64,000 nt of DNA from an uncultured Collinsella sp. (GTDB lineage Bacteria > Actinomycetota > Coriobacteriia > Coriobacteriales > Coriobacteriaceae), in NCBI GenBank assembly GCA_902470365.1, contig CABRFZ010000007.1, positions 13,137-77,136 of the forward strand, read 5' to 3'. The notes under the pieces were generated by a model. It searched no databases and was not told the DNA's origin. It was given only the letters and a program-made list of their open reading frames with translations. Position numbers and translations under genes: made by a program. This document shows positions 23,791-31,901 of this stretch, piece after piece; the stretch's first letter is position 1; the number at the start of each line of letters is the position of its first letter.

Positions 23791-25221
23791 TCAGGTGGTT
23801 GTCGGGACATAGGGATAGTATTCAAAGCGCAGTGTCATAAGCCGCTGCGGGAATTCAATAGCCGCGGCGATGATATTGGCATCGCGGGCACGATCAAACC
23901 CTTCGAGTTCGATCTGATACGAGACGTCTTGCATAATGTCCAGACGTCGCCAGGCTAGAAGTGTGTCGCCATCGAATTCCAGGGTCTTGCTTCCGTTTGC
24001 GGCAACGGCGTATAGACGCAGCTTGGCGGTGGTTGCAGGGTCGACAACTGTGACCTTTTTAATTTCGTTTCGAGTATTCTTGGCGCCCAACAAGGTGAGC
24101 AGTGTTGGGGCCACGACCTCGCCCGATGGCAAAAAGACGACTTCGATGGATTCAGGAAATGCGATGATAGCCGACTTGCGGACGGGCTGATTGGCGGCGG
24201 CAACTTCGATGTTCGCAGCGTCGATGACCTCTGTGTGGTCGAGCGCGGCAAGCACGCAGCAGTTACCTTCATCGATCTCTTGAGGATCAGCAAGCCCCAG
24301 GCTGTCCGCGAGCTCGGGATTGTTTGGATCGGCAGCGGGCTCATTCGGTGCTTCGAAAGAAGCTGGGACGCCGTTTGTCGGCGACGGCGTGTCGCCCGCA
24401 CCTGCTTCTTTGACCGCGCTCTCCTCTTGTATGGTTGTGTTGATGGGTTCGTCGTTTGGGGGGAGCGTCTTGGCGTCAAGCGCGGAGGGGAGAATTCCGA
24501 TGGCTCCGGATCCGTTCCACTCCATTTCGAGAAGCGCCGGGTCGGCAAGAATGCGTTGCCTGCTTTGCGCGTGGGAATCGATTTCAATAGGGCCTGCCTC
24601 TATCCCTCGTGTAAGGCTGAGTAATCCGGCTGGCTTCTCGAAATGAGCGTCTGTGTCTTTGGTACTGACGGCGTAGAACAGCAGGGACGCTTCTCCCGCC
24701 GCGATGGCATCGGTGCCGGCTTTGGTCAGCCGCAACGATGCCGTGAATGAGAGGGTGGGCTGCGCATCGTCTGCATTCGCGGCGGCGCAGCCCAGACATA
24801 TACCGCCTCCTTTCTCGAAAAACGTACCGTCGAAGGCGACCTTCGCTCCGTTCGCCGAGTCATCGACCGAAGCGATGTCGATGCGCAGCTCTAAATTGCA
24901 TGGATCGCCATCTGCATCGAGCACAACCGAGCGCCACGTGCAGACGGCGCACCCCGCCTGGGAGCCGTTTGCCTTGTTCGAACGCTTGATATCCACGACT
25001 ATCGAGCCGTCCGTATTACGACGAAGGCATCCCGAGGTTGAGATCGCGGCCTGTGCGATCGAAAAACGCTTGCACGCAATGGCGCTCGACGGATTTGGTG
25101 CGGAACTTAGGGCTGCTGGTAAGGAGTCTGCCATGACGGGAGTCGCCCAAGCGGCGACAGGCGTTCCGGTTGCGAGCGCGCCACAGAGTGCGACGACGGG
25201 CAAAAGGTTCTTCGATGCCAT
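23791..25221 (-). CDS. Large secreted protein of unknown function, last gene of surface operon
   Basis: This 476-residue protein has an N-terminal signal peptide (MASKNLLPVVALCGALATG, probable cleavage after AWA or VMA around residues 25-31). The mature part has a cysteine-rich first half (CAVCTW, GGGICLGCAAAN) and a Pro/Glu/Asn-rich linker around residues 255-310. A C-terminal region of predicted beta strands ends in MTLRFEYYPYVPTTT. No sortase motif or transmembrane tail is visible, so it is either released or held by partners. AAGGAG precedes the ATG. It follows the LAQTG protein by 18 bases and is probably in one surface complex with the four upstream genes. I recognise no family. Confidence 0.75.
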   Translation of the reverse strand: MASKNLLPVVALCGALATGTPVAAWATPVMADSLPAALSSAPNPSSAIACKRFSIAQAAISTSGCLRRNTDGSIVVDIKRSNKANGSQAGCAVCTWRSVVLDADGDPCNLELRIDIASVDDSANGAKVAFDGTFFEKGGGICLGCAAANADDAQPTLSFTASLRLTKAGTDAIAAGEASLLFYAVSTKDTDAHFEKPAGLLSLTRGIEAGPIEIDSHAQSRQRILADPALLEMEWNGSGAIGILPSALDAKTLPPNDEPINTTIQEESAVKEAGAGDTPSPTNGVPASFEAPNEPAADPNNPELADSLGLADPQEIDEGNCCVLAALDHTEVIDAANIEVAAANQPVRKSAIIAFPESIEVVFLPSGEVVAPTLLTLLGAKNTRNEIKKVTVVDPATTAKLRLYAVAANGSKTLEFDGDTLLAWRRLDIMQDVSYQIELEGFDRARDANIIAAAIEFPQRLMTLRFEYYPYVPTTT

Positions 25222-25239
25222 GGGGTCTCCTTAGCTAAT

Positions 25240-25521
25240 TTAGTGCGGCCTGTCCGTGTTTTGTTTCTGGCTACGTTTGATGTGCAGACCGAGGCCGGCG
25301 GTTCCCGCGCCTGCTGCTGTGGCGCCTGCTGCCAAGAGCCATCGTCTGTCGCCTGTCTGCGCCAACGGTTCTTCGCGGTCGCCGCGGTCGAGCTCCGAGA
25401 GGTCGACCGTCACTTGCGTGGCGGCCTGCGCCTGTTCTTGCTGGGCAAAGGCCATGGCTGGCCCAAACGCTAGGATGCTGACGGCGGCGGCCAGGGCGAC
25501 GGCCTTATGCCGTGTGCGCAC
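25240..25521 (-). CDS. Small secreted protein with LAQTG-type sortase anchor
   Basis: A 93-residue precursor starts at a GTG that overlaps the end of the preceding gene. A signal peptide (RTRHK followed by a hydrophobic core ending AMAFAQ) leads to a mature segment of only about 27 residues. Then come LAQTG (53-57), a hydrophobic helix and a basic tail KRSQKQ, which is the layout of a sortase substrate. LAQTG variants of LPXTG are common in Coriobacteriia. A TTG at 25551 is an alternative start but would add a charged extension before the signal peptide. The very short mature part suggests it serves as a wall anchor or a pilus base partner for its neighbours. Confidence 0.72.
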   Translation of the reverse strand: MRTRHKAVALAAAVSILAFGPAMAFAQQEQAQAATQVTVDLSELDRGDREEPLAQTGDRRWLLAAGATAAGAGTAGLGLHIKRSQKQNTDRPH

Positions 25522-26104
25522 CGGGCTCGACCGTCCAGGTGATCGTTGCAACCTGATCGCCTTCGCCGGTTACGCGGAAGATGTCGCGCGTGACGCGGGC
25601 GACGTTTCCGCTTGTCTTGAGCTTAATTTTGTCCGTGCCGCCGGCAATGCCCTGGTAGCCCATGTCGAAGGCTGCGTTCTTGGAAAGATCGAGGCCTGTC
25701 TTCTGCATTGCGGCGCTGGCGTTCTGGAGTGCGCCGTCGGGGCCGACCTTAAAGTCGATGGAGTTCTGTGCGGTTCCGGCCTTGGCGTCGGCAGCAATGG
25801 TCCAGGTGTTCATGGCGTCGATCTTCATGTTGGTGACATGGATGCCGTAGGCCGAATGATTGTCGATGGTGGTCGCGTCTTCTGAGGGGCCCTGAAGCGT
25901 GCCGTCGGCCTTGGCGACGAAGGGAATAACCGTCGGAACTTTGAACTCAACGTTGTCGATCTCGGTCCTGACCATTACTTTCGTGGTTCCAACGCGCCCG
26001 GCTGCCATAGCTGGCGTCGGGGCCGCGCCCATTGCGAGCGCGAGCGCGAGCCCTGCGCCCACGACGAGCGCTCTGGCTCCGTTCATGTTCCTGGTGATGT
26101 CCAT
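25505..26104 (-). CDS. Secreted WxL-like surface protein
   Basis: This 199-residue protein has a signal peptide (hydrophobic core ALVVGAGLALALAMGA, cleavage near AMAA). Its mature domain is rich in Thr, Ala and Val with predicted beta structure, ending with ATITWTVEPGAHTA. The late ITWTV segment resembles the second conserved part of WxL domains, which bind peptidoglycan non-covalently, but the WxL motif itself is not clear. AAAGGA lies six bases before the ATG. The stop overlaps the start of the LAQTG protein gene. Its role is probably as a wall-associated structural partner. Confidence 0.68.
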   Translation of the reverse strand: MDITRNMNGARALVVGAGLALALAMGAAPTPAMAAGRVGTTKVMVRTEIDNVEFKVPTVIPFVAKADGTLQGPSEDATTIDNHSAYGIHVTNMKIDAMNTWTIAADAKAGTAQNSIDFKVGPDGALQNASAAMQKTGLDLSKNAAFDMGYQGIAGGTDKIKLKTSGNVARVTRDIFRVTGEGDQVATITWTVEPGAHTA

Positions 26105-26193
26105 GGTTGTTCCTTTCTATTCGCCGCGGACCGTCCCCGCGATGATTGGACGAATGCTGGTGAATTACGTGCGGTGCCGCGTCGGCCGGAAAG

Positions 26194-26703
26194 CTAGTTC
26201 TCGGCTTGCTCAACCCGTACCTTGACACGTGTCGGATTGCCGTGGCTGTCGAGGGTCTTTGCATCGAGTGCCTGGATCTCGATGTACGCCTCGCCTTCTT
26301 TGATGTCGCCGGCGGGGCACGTTTCGATTGTCTTGCCGGTCTCGACCACACCGGATTCGTACATGGTCTCGTCGTTTTGGATGACGCGGAATCGCTGGGG
26401 AAATTTATTGTCTTGGACGTTTTGCACGTTGACGCGCAGCTTGCCGTCCTCCTGCAGCTGAGCGACCGGTGAGACCGAAATCGTCATCATGTTGTCGCGG
26501 ACGATGGCGTCGAGCTCATCTTGGATTTCCTGACGCGTTTTGCCCTCGGCCGTCGTAACCGAAGCGCCCGTCTCGGGTACGGGCTGCGACTGCCAAGCGT
26601 ATAGTCCTACGGCGACAAGGGCACAGACGATGGCCAAGCAGGCAACGATGAGCTTCCTGCGATGCCCCAGACCTGCAAAGTGGGGCGGCTTCTTCGCGCT
26701 CAT
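26194..26703 (-). CDS. Membrane-anchored extracytoplasmic protein of unknown function
   Basis: This 169-residue protein has a basic cytoplasmic start (MSAKKPPHFAGLGHRRK), one membrane helix (~residues 18-40) and an extracytoplasmic domain of about 125 residues. The domain has predicted beta strands and no recognised motif. It resembles the small signal-anchored proteins found in Gram-positive surface-protein loci. Its start overlaps the stop of the upstream gene by four bases (ATGA), and it is followed by the WxL-like gene after 90 bases. Cysteine content is low and no lipobox is present. Confidence 0.7.
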   Translation of the reverse strand: MSAKKPPHFAGLGHRRKLIVACLAIVCALVAVGLYAWQSQPVPETGASVTTAEGKTRQEIQDELDAIVRDNMMTISVSPVAQLQEDGKLRVNVQNVQDNKFPQRFRVIQNDETMYESGVVETGKTIETCPAGDIKEGEAYIEIQALDAKTLDSHGNPTRVKVRVEQAEN

Positions 26704-26996
26704 GCGGCATCCTTGGCGGCATAGATGCGCGCAAAGGTGGACGGGTCCGCTCCAAAGAGCATGTGAAGCATCAGGCGGCGCGAGTAGACAAGCTCGTCGA
26801 AGTCGGGAGGGAGCTCGATGTCGTGGATATGCGCGATGTGGTGGGCGAGCGCCGAGAACGACTCGGGGTCGCAGATCACATCGGTGGTAACGTGGTAGAC
26901 CGTCGTATCGGGGAATGCCTCTTCGTCAAAAGGCAGGAGATGGGGATCGTCGTCGACTTCGATGGCGATGCCGTACTGGGGCCAGTAATATGCCAT
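26700..26996 (-). CDS. Small cytoplasmic protein, possibly a diverged PD-(D/E)XK fragment
   Basis: This 98-residue soluble protein heads the surface operon. It begins AYYWPQYGIAIEVDDDPH, which is reminiscent of the catalytic strand of Vsr/DUF559-like endonuclease domains (xxIEvDgxxH). It is followed by YHVTTDVICDPESF, like the strand before the last helix in those proteins. The N-terminal part of such a domain is missing, so any enzyme activity is unlikely. GGGAGG precedes the ATG. Coupled by a four-base overlap to the next gene. The resemblance is weak and the protein may be unrelated. Confidence 0.6.
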   Translation of the reverse strand: MAYYWPQYGIAIEVDDDPHLLPFDEEAFPDTTVYHVTTDVICDPESFSALAHHIAHIHDIELPPDFDELVYSRRLMLHMLFGADPSTFARIYAAKDAA

Positions 26997-27340
26997 GGGA
27001 ACCTCCCTGCTTCTGGGCCAAAACTACTATCGGTTTGGCTGTCGACGCCGACGGTATCAGCCGCTACTTGACCAATTTCTGACCAAATGCTTGACGGATT
27101 GGCGTCTCCGCAGGTAAATGGCGGCAAAAAATACTCCAACTTTTTTCGAGCGACAATCGCGCGGTCGGCGACGGCGGGGCTATATGTGTCAAAAGCATCG
27201 TCTGTCGAGGAAATCCAGCCGCTCACCGAATTACACGAACGTAAAAAACGCCAATTATGGAGACGGTCTCGAACACGTCGACGAAACGATGCGGTAACAT
27301 CTCCCTGCAAACACTGTAGTTAGCTAAAGGTGGAGTTCGC
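26997..27340. other. Divergent intergenic region between surface operon and lactate dehydrogenase operon
   Basis: The 344 bases carry promoters for both directions. Around 27068-27096 the elements TTGACC, TGACCA and TTGACG repeat; TTGACG (27091-27096) with GTAAAT 17 bases later is a candidate plus-strand promoter. GAGACGGTCTC near 27259-27269 is a perfect short palindrome that may be an operator for the dehydrogenase operon. No convincing small gene was found. Confidence 0.35.
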
Positions 27341-28942
27341 GTGCCTGCAACCATTAAACCCTTCACCGACGAGTTCGAAGAGTATGGTCGCGATGAGTCT
27401 CGCACATCGGGCGAGGCCTCGAGCATCTCGTTTCCGACAACGGAGGACGAGGTCCGCGCCATTTTGAAAAAGCTCCATGTCGAGCGTGTCCCGGTGACGG
27501 TTCAGGGCGCCCGGACCGGCCTTGCCGCCGGCGCCGTGCCTCATGGCGGTCACATTCTCAATACTTCCCGCATGAATCGCTACTTGGGCCTTCGCCGCGA
27601 TGAACAAGGCCAATTTCTGCTGCGCGTGGAGCCGGGCGTTGTGCTCTCGGAACTGCGCAAGCAGCTGGGCAAGAAGGTGCTGCCGACCGCTGGTTGGGAC
27701 CAGGCATCGCTTGAGGCCTACGAGGAGTTCCAAGAGGCCCCCGAGCAGTTTTTTCCCACCGATCCCACCGAGGCATCTGCCTGTCTGGGCGGCATGGCGG
27801 CATGTAACGCCTCCGGTGCTCGCAGCTACGCCTACGGCCCCATGCGCCCACATATCACGGGACTCCGCGTCGCGCTGGCTGATGGCGATTTGCTTGAGCT
27901 TCAGCGCGGCGAGGCTTTTGCCCAGGGTCGCCACCTGTCGCTTGTGACGGCAGAGGGCCGCGCGCTCGAGCTCGACCTTCCCGACTACACCATGCCCAAG
28001 ACCAAAAATGCTTCGGGCTATTTCGTTGCTGACGATATGGATGCCATCGATCTGTTTATCGGTGCATGTGGCACAATCGGCGTCATCACCGAGCTCGAGA
28101 TTGCCCTGCAGGCGGCGCCTGCGGTCGTTTGGGGCGTGAGCTGCTTCTTCGACAGCGAAGACAAGGCCGTGTCCTTCACCGATTCTGTGCGTCCCGTCCT
28201 GTCCCATGCGGCTGCCATCGAGTACTTCGATGCTGGCGCCCTGGATATTCTACGTCGCCAGCGCGAGCAGTCGACGGCGTTTGCCTCGCTGCCTGCGCTC
28301 GACAAAGACGCCAAGGTCTGTGTCTACGTGGAGCTCGACTGCGACGACGAAGTTCAGGCGACTGAGGAGCTGTATCACTTGGGGTGGGTACTGGAGCTTG
28401 CGGGCGGCAGTGACGATGCGACATGGGTCGCGCGCACCGAGGTCGATCGCGAGTGCCAGCGGTTCTTCCGCCATGCGGTCCCCGAGAGCGTCAATATGCT
28501 TATCGACGAGCGCCGCCGCATGGATCCCACCATCACCAAACTGGGTTCGGACATGTCGGTGCCCAACGCGCACTTGGCCGATGTTATCGCCCTTTATCGC
28601 CGCACGCTGGCGGAAAGTGGGCTTGAATCTGCCGCCTGGGGGCATATCGGTAACAACCATCTGCATGTGAACATTCTGCCGCGCGATGCACAGGATTATC
28701 GCCGCGGCGGAGAACTCTTTGCCCAGTGGGCTTCCGAGGTCACGGCCATGGGCGGTGCCGTCTCCGCAGAACACGGCGTCGGCAAGATCAAGGCGGGCTT
28801 CTTGGAGACGATGTACGGTCACGAGGCCATGGTCGAGTCGGCGCGGCTCAAGCTCCAGCTCGATCCTGCCGGGCAGCTGGGTCGCGGTAACCTGTTTTCG
28901 GAGAAGCTCTTGGATGAGCTCGTCCAGAAAGGGGGCGCGTGA
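27341..28942 (+). CDS. FAD-binding oxidoreductase, D-lactate dehydrogenase/glycolate oxidase (GlcD) type, LctD-like
   Basis: This 533-residue flavoprotein has an N-terminal FAD_binding_4 domain (VPVTVQGARTGLAAGAVPHG and FFPTDPTEASACLGGMAACN) and a C-terminal FAD-oxidase domain (AWGHIGNNHLHVNILP, then VSAEHGVGKIKAGFL). This family oxidises D-lactate or other 2-hydroxy acids. The start is a GTG with GGTGGAG upstream. The next two genes encode EtfB and a ferredoxin-type EtfA, with overlapping or abutting ends. In Acetobacterium woodii such a dehydrogenase with EtfB and EtfA forms an electron-bifurcating complex coupling lactate oxidation by NAD to ferredoxin oxidation. The same role is likely here. 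Substrate chirality cannot be fixed from sequence. Confidence 0.88.
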   Translation: MPATIKPFTDEFEEYGRDESRTSGEASSISFPTTEDEVRAILKKLHVERVPVTVQGARTGLAAGAVPHGGHILNTSRMNRYLGLRRDEQGQFLLRVEPGVVLSELRKQLGKKVLPTAGWDQASLEAYEEFQEAPEQFFPTDPTEASACLGGMAACNASGARSYAYGPMRPHITGLRVALADGDLLELQRGEAFAQGRHLSLVTAEGRALELDLPDYTMPKTKNASGYFVADDMDAIDLFIGACGTIGVITELEIALQAAPAVVWGVSCFFDSEDKAVSFTDSVRPVLSHAAAIEYFDAGALDILRRQREQSTAFASLPALDKDAKVCVYVELDCDDEVQATEELYHLGWVLELAGGSDDATWVARTEVDRECQRFFRHAVPESVNMLIDERRRMDPTITKLGSDMSVPNAHLADVIALYRRTLAESGLESAAWGHIGNNHLHVNILPRDAQDYRRGGELFAQWASEVTAMGGAVSAEHGVGKIKAGFLETMYGHEAMVESARLKLQLDPAGQLGRGNLFSEKLLDELVQKGGA

Positions 28943-28944
28943 AG

Positions 28945-29760
28945 ATGAGCGATTTCCATATGGTGGTGTGCGTCAAGGCCGTGCCGGGCAGCACCGAGGT
29001 CAAGATGGACCCCAAGACCAATACCATCGTGCGCGATGGCAAGCAGGCGGTCATTAATCCCTTTGATGCGAGCGCTTTGGAATGCGCGCTGGCGCTGAAG
29101 GACGACTTTATCGGCTTTGGCATGGACGTGCGCGTGACGGTGGTGTCGATGGGCATCCCCGCGACCGAATCGCTGCTGCGCGACTGCATCGCTCGAGGCG
29201 CCGACGACGCGCTGCTGCTGACCGACCGAGCCTTTGCGGGCGCCGATACCCTGGCAACCACCTATGCCCTCAAGTGCGGCATCGAGGCGCTCGACGAGGA
29301 CTTCGACCTGCTCATCTGCGGCAAGATGGCGGTGGATGGCGATACGGCCCAGATTGGTCCCGAGCTTGCCGGTGCCTTTGATATTCCCTGCGTGACCGAC
29401 GTGAGCTGCGTGCAGAGCGCGGGCTTTACGACCTGTGGCTCGCTGGCGCTCGTTCACGGATGCGATGCCGGCGAGGAGACGGTGTACCTTGAGATGCCGT
29501 GCGCGATGACGACTGCCAAGGAGATTGGCCAGTTGCGTATGCCGAGTATTGCCAGTATTCGCGCGGCAGAGGAGGCGGACGTGCGCGTGGTCAGTGCCGC
29601 CGACGTGAACGCCGACCCCGCGCGTTGCGGCCTTGCCGGGTCGCCGACACAGGTCGTGCGCTCGTTTGTGCCCGACCGTGACCAAACGTGCGAGACCGTT
29701 GAGGGGACGGCGTCCGAGCAGGCGGCAAAGCTTGCCAAGATTATCGAGGGGATGGCATAG
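28945..29760 (+). CDS. etfB: Electron transfer flavoprotein subunit beta (EtfB/LctB-like)
   Basis: This 271-residue EtfB shows MVVCVKAVPGS at the start and the NPFDASALECALALKD segment. It also has the FAD/AMP-binding DLLICGKMAVDGDTAQIGPELAG region typical of the subunit. In bifurcating Etfs this subunit carries the FAD that splits electrons between high- and low-potential acceptors. The ATG at 28945 is preferred because AAAGGGGG stands nine bases upstream; a GTG at 28939 is too close to it. The start lies just after the stop of the dehydrogenase gene. It is followed directly by EtfA. Confidence 0.93.
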   Translation: MSDFHMVVCVKAVPGSTEVKMDPKTNTIVRDGKQAVINPFDASALECALALKDDFIGFGMDVRVTVVSMGIPATESLLRDCIARGADDALLLTDRAFAGADTLATTYALKCGIEALDEDFDLLICGKMAVDGDTAQIGPELAGAFDIPCVTDVSCVQSAGFTTCGSLALVHGCDAGEETVYLEMPCAMTTAKEIGQLRMPSIASIRAAEEADVRVVSAADVNADPARCGLAGSPTQVVRSFVPDRDQTCETVEGTASEQAAKLAKIIEGMA

Positions 29761-30966
29761 ATGAGCGGACTGATTATCGATAGCGAAGCCTGTATCGGCT
29801 GCGGTCGCTGCGTTCGCGTCTGTGCCTCGGGCGGCATCGTAGTGGAAGGCGAGCGACCCAGCCGATGCGCCCGCGTAACCGACGGCTGCATCCTATGCGG
29901 TGGGTGCGTCGACGCCTGCCCCGTCAACGCTATCTCGATCGAGCGTGACGAGGCCGCTGGTGCGGTGGACCTTGACGCATATCGAGACATTTGGGTCTTC
30001 GTGCAGACTGACGAGCACGATGCCGTGGCTCCCGTGGCCTACGAGCTCATGGGCAAGGGGCGCGAGCTTGCCGATGTTCGCGGCTGCCGTCTGGTGGCAC
30101 TGGTCGGCATGAGCCCCGAGGGCTCGCTTGGGGACCTGGAGCATCTGGTTTGCGCGGGCGCCGACGAAGTCCTGGCCTGTCGCGACGAGCGCCTGCGCCA
30201 AAACGATGCGGAGGTCTACGCCCGCTTGATCTGCGATTTGGTAGCCGAACGCAAACCCGAGGCCATCCTATATGGTGCGACCGCTTTTGGTCGCGAACTG
30301 GCACCCGGCGTTGCCGTGCGTTCGCAGACGGGTCTTACGGCCGACTGCACCGTGCTTTCGATGGATGCGGAGTCGGGCCTACTGCAGCAGACGCGCCCGG
30401 CGTTTGGCGGCAACTTGATGGCCACCATCATTTGCCCCAACCACCGTCCGCAGATGGCAACGGTTCGTCCCGGCATCTTTAAGGCGCCCGACTTCGACTA
30501 CGGCCGTTCCGGCGCGATCACCCAGGTGATGCTTGCGGAAGACGTTAAGGCCCGTGTCGAGATCTCTATTCCCGCCGAGGAGTGGGGGCAGCAGGCTTCG
30601 ATTGCCGATGCCGAGCGCTTGGTCGTGGTGGGCCGCGGCATTGGCTCCAAGAAGAATCTGCCCCTGATGCGAAGGCTCGCCGATGCCCTGGGTGCCGAGC
30701 TTGGTTGCACGCGTCCCGTCGTGGAGGCGGGTTGGCTGGAGTATCGCCACCAGATTGGCCAGACGGGCGTATCGGTTTCGCCCAGGCTTCTCGTGAGTAT
30801 CGGTGTTTCGGGCGCCATCCAACATCTTGCCGGCATCGGTGGGGCGGAGTGCATCATCGCCATCAACGAGGACCCGGATGCCCCCATTTTTGGTGCTGCC
30901 CAGTACAAGGTTGTCGGTGATGCCGTCGAGGTCGTCGAGGAGCTGCTGGCCCAGCTTGAGCGCTAG
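29761..30966 (+). CDS. etfA: Electron transfer flavoprotein subunit alpha with N-terminal 2[4Fe-4S]-type ferredoxin domain (EtfA/LctC-like)
   Basis: This 401-residue protein has an N-terminal ferredoxin-like domain with two cysteine motifs: CIGCGRCVRVC and CILCGGCVDAC followed by P. The normal EtfA body follows, with the FAD-binding C-terminus (GRGIGSKKNLPLMRRLADAL, GQTGVSVSPRLLVSIGVSGA, INEDPDAPIF). The extra iron-sulfur domain is found in LctC-type Etfs and relays electrons with ferredoxin. The ATG is directly after the EtfB stop. Its stop codon TAG forms part of a CTAG that is also the stop of the opposing HD gene. Together with the two upstream genes it makes a complete bifurcating dehydrogenase set. 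Confidence 0.93.
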   Translation: MSGLIIDSEACIGCGRCVRVCASGGIVVEGERPSRCARVTDGCILCGGCVDACPVNAISIERDEAAGAVDLDAYRDIWVFVQTDEHDAVAPVAYELMGKGRELADVRGCRLVALVGMSPEGSLGDLEHLVCAGADEVLACRDERLRQNDAEVYARLICDLVAERKPEAILYGATAFGRELAPGVAVRSQTGLTADCTVLSMDAESGLLQQTRPAFGGNLMATIICPNHRPQMATVRPGIFKAPDFDYGRSGAITQVMLAEDVKARVEISIPAEEWGQQASIADAERLVVVGRGIGSKKNLPLMRRLADALGAELGCTRPVVEAGWLEYRHQIGQTGVSVSPRLLVSIGVSGAIQHLAGIGGAECIIAINEDPDAPIFGAAQYKVVGDAVEVVEELLAQLER

Positions 30967-31775
30967 GCACGCGCCAGCCAGTCGCGCATCTCGTCCTTTA
31001 GGCGCTCCCAGGTCGCTTGCGTGGCGGGATCGGTAAAGGGGCGCGTAATGCCAAAGGGTGCGTCGAGCAGGCGGTAGATATCGCCCTGCTCGCGCGCCAG
31101 CGCGCGGCTCGCTGGATAGACGAGCTCAAACATAAAGCAGATGAGTCCCACCAGGTAGTCTGCGGGCTCGTTGCGTTCATCGCGTGCGACGCAGCGGTGC
31201 TCGTCAAAAACGGCAAGTGTCGGCGACGAGAAACGGCTGCCGAGAAACGTCTTCTCGTCCACCTTGAGGATAGTGTCGACGGTGCTGTCGGCGATGGTGC
31301 GCATAATGTCGATCTTGTCGCCATCGCGCACGATATCGCAGAAGCTCCGCGTGCGCTCGTCGAGCTGCGCGGGTAGACGGAAATCGCTGTGATAGGCAAT
31401 GCTCGCTCGGATGAGCTCATCTTCTGCCGGGTCATCGATAAAGTCGCGGATGCTCGTTACAGCGGGTGCATCGGCGGGATTCTCGCCAAAGAGGACCTCG
31501 ATGCCTAGCGCCGCATGGCTCATGCTCTCGGCGTCCTTAAAGGTGTCCCAGCGTCGCAGCTGCTCAAAGCGGCCCATATCGTGTAGCAGGCCGCAAAGCC
31601 ATGCTAGGTCAATATCTTCTGACGACCAGCCCTGCTCGCGCGCTACGGCATCGCATGCCTCGGCCACGTGGTACGTATGCTCGATTTTGAGCGCGATGCG
31701 TGGGTTGGTGGCGTCGTAGGCATCGGTGTAGCTTTTGAAGGCCGCGCGCGCCCGGTCTCGATCGATAGCTGTCAT
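30963..31775 (-). CDS. HD domain-containing phosphohydrolase-like protein
   Basis: This 270-residue protein belongs to the HD superfamily. It has a histidine at KIEHTYHVAEACDA, the HD pair in LLHDMGRFEQLRRWDTF, a later SHAALG and YHSDFRLP histidine, and an aspartate at VRDGDKIDIMR, all metal ligands expected in the fold. HD proteins hydrolyse nucleotides or phosphodiesters; the substrate is unknown. AGGAAG precedes the ATG by eight bases. The gene is convergent with etfA and shares four bases with it, each stop codon being read from the same CTAG. It does not seem to be part of an operon. Confidence 0.85.
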   Translation of the reverse strand: MTAIDRDRARAAFKSYTDAYDATNPRIALKIEHTYHVAEACDAVAREQGWSSEDIDLAWLCGLLHDMGRFEQLRRWDTFKDAESMSHAALGIEVLFGENPADAPAVTSIRDFIDDPAEDELIRASIAYHSDFRLPAQLDERTRSFCDIVRDGDKIDIMRTIADSTVDTILKVDEKTFLGSRFSSPTLAVFDEHRCVARDERNEPADYLVGLICFMFELVYPASRALAREQGDIYRLLDAPFGITRPFTDPATQATWERLKDEMRDWLARA

Positions 31776-31901
31776 AATGACTTCCTAAAAAGTTGTGTCT
31801 TTCGATCCGGTGGCAATTGTAGGTGAACTCGGTTGCTGTCGGATGATGATTCTGCCGTATCGCTACATGCGGCTCGGAGACCTTGTCAGGATGAGAGGCG
31901 T

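Noticed and set aside
27087..27323. 78-codon frame in the divergent region before the lactate dehydrogenase operon
   Set aside because: Basic, low-complexity translation without motif or ribosome-binding site; the region is better read as promoter DNA.
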